DNA from: Ruminococcus sp.
Lineage (GTDB): Bacteria; Bacillota; Clostridia; Oscillospirales; Ruminococcaceae
Length of the DNA: 41,474 nucleotides
NCBI GenBank assembly: GCA_017450925.1
Contig: JAFSSS010000039.1
Coordinates: 1 to 41,474, forward strand
Direction: 5' to 3'
Each line of letters opens with the position of its first letter. Position 1 is the first letter of the stretch. Below, piece after piece: positions 40,967 through 41,474 of this stretch. Below the pieces are notes generated by a model, which was not told the DNA's origin, did no database searches, and was given only the letters and a program-made list of their open reading frames with translations. The translations under genes were made by a program, and so were the position numbers.

Positions 40967-41090
40967 CGTTATTCTCCTTTCCGAAAAAAATAAGGATCCT
41001 GCTGTCCAGCCGTCCGACCGCAGCCTCGTCCGGCTGACCCGCGCTGTACATTTCATACAGCACCAGCTTTATCAGTTCATCAAGCTTCAT
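40959..41090 (-). CDS. Possible 43-residue leader protein overlapping the sigma-factor start
   Basis: This short frame begins MKLDELIKLVLYEMYSAGQP, continues with an acidic/basic helix and ends GKENNDE. Its last codons contain the ribosome-binding site of the sigma gene, and the two frames overlap by 8 bases, which would couple their translation. Its own ribosome-binding site (GGGATGTGAG) is weak. It has clear helical character but no family I recognise. Possible roles are a partner or anti-sigma peptide, or a translation leader. Confidence 0.45.
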   Translation of the reverse strand: MKLDELIKLVLYEMYSAGQPDEAAVGRLDSRILIFFGKENNDE

Positions 41091-41334
41091 CTGCTCACAT
41101 CCCGTTTTGTTCTCTCATAGATCAAGATAAAAAAATCAGCAAAAGGTTATAAGCTTTTGAGATATTTTTATCCAAGCAGATCGCAAACAGCAGGTGATAC
41201 AATATTAGCACAGATCATATCCAAAAGCAAGTGTTCACTGTTTTATAGGCGGCATACCGCCCAAAACGCCCCCGCAGGAACGGTCGCATCCGACTGCCCT
41301 GCCCTGTCAAATTGCACAACGCCCGGTGCCCTAA

Positions 41335-41440
41335 TTTGTGCATCTGTACAAAGTTGAAAATTTCATATCACAAAAGGGAGCTTGAGATTGTTATTGCTTA
41401 CAGAGAGATCTATCTCACGTCATGCAAAAGGAGGATGACT
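41335..41440 (+). promoter_or_regulatory. Conserved leader with operator-like palindrome, second copy
   Basis: This plus-strand leader is about 90% identical to the minus-strand leader at 16193-16298. It holds the dyad TTGTGCATCTGTACAA (41336-41351), the near-palindrome GAGATCTATCTC and GCAAAAGGAGGATGACT before the ATG. Upstream, the 41091-41334 stretch between the divergent sigma and lipoprotein genes is AT-rich in its left part and shows no other gene; I see no convincing housekeeping promoter. Confidence 0.7.
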
Positions 41441-41474
41441 ATGAAAAGAGCGACAGCGCTGCTTGCGGCGGCGG
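41441..41474 (+). CDS. Lipoprotein gene start, P-x-W family candidate (cut by window end)
   Basis: Only the first eleven codons are present: MKRATALLAAA. They match the start of the lipoprotein at 15035-16192 (MKKATALLAAA) nearly base for base. GGAGG lies 7 bases upstream. It is divergent from the membrane-fused sigma-factor gene. Confidence 0.75.
   Translation, partial: MKRATALLAAA

Noticed and set aside
40967-41056. Thirty-codon N-terminal extension of the sigma factor
   Set aside because: It has no ribosome-binding site, its sequence is unlike sigma-factor starts, and a good AAAGGAG sits before the internal ATG. The DNA is better explained by the short overlapping ORF in another frame.

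Overview
The window looks like a chromosomal segment of a gut or rumen Gram-positive anaerobe of the Ruminococcus / Oscillospiraceae type. This is an inference. It rests on a very large LRR_5 (BspA-like) surface protein ending in a type I dockerin, strong AGGAGG ribosome-binding sites, LytTR/GHKL two-component genes, many lipobox lipoproteins, and fairly GC-rich genes set among AT-rich, repeat-laden intergenic DNA. I saw no rRNA, tRNA, CRISPR array, phage gene or transposase gene.

Region 1 (1-6020, minus strand) is a probable operon. It runs from a lipoprotein gene, now a pseudogene split by a small mobile element, through two tandem near-duplicate membrane subunits and an FtsX-like permease to a MacB/LolD-type ATPase. 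Region 2 (6225-7751, plus) holds a PstS-like binding protein and a small membrane protein. Region 3 (8080-17433, minus) is a long block of five lipoproteins with the same general plan, one unrelated lipoprotein, two ABC-2 permeases and one ABC ATPase. Region 4 (17877-19449, minus) is a methyltransferase and an HSL-type esterase behind a consensus promoter with an operator-like palindrome. Region 5 (20099-21853, plus) is a MATE-type transporter fused to a histidine-kinase-like ATPase domain. Region 6 (21990-28523, minus) is the 2177-residue dockerin/LRR protein. Region 7 (28898-31050) is a more AT-rich locus holding a smaller membrane-anchored LRR protein and a divergent XRE regulator, bracketed by two identical 35-bp hairpins. 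Region 8 (31481-36878, plus) has a chimeric small ORF, a LytTR response regulator, a GHKL kinase, two ABC-2 permeases, an ABC ATPase and an exported protein. Region 9 (36967-41474) holds an internally repetitive hypothetical protein, a membrane protein, an ECF sigma factor carrying a membrane and extracytoplasmic extension, and the start of another lipoprotein gene.

Three themes join these parts. (i) Lipoproteins of one family, most ending in a P-x-W ... (D/N)-x-x-(T/S)-G-E-like motif, recur beside ABC exporters and beside the membrane-fused sigma factor. Two distant members share an almost identical leader of about 105 bp with an operator-like palindrome, which suggests a common envelope-sensing or regulatory circuit (inference). 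(ii) Small non-coding repeats are abundant: a TTAA-flanked MITE-like element (three copies), a family of nested palindromes that lie against gene ends and sometimes supply the stop codon, and a 252-bp foldback element. (iii) Regulatory DNA is legible: several promoters match the housekeeping consensus with exact 17-bp spacing, including a divergent pair whose -35 boxes overlap.
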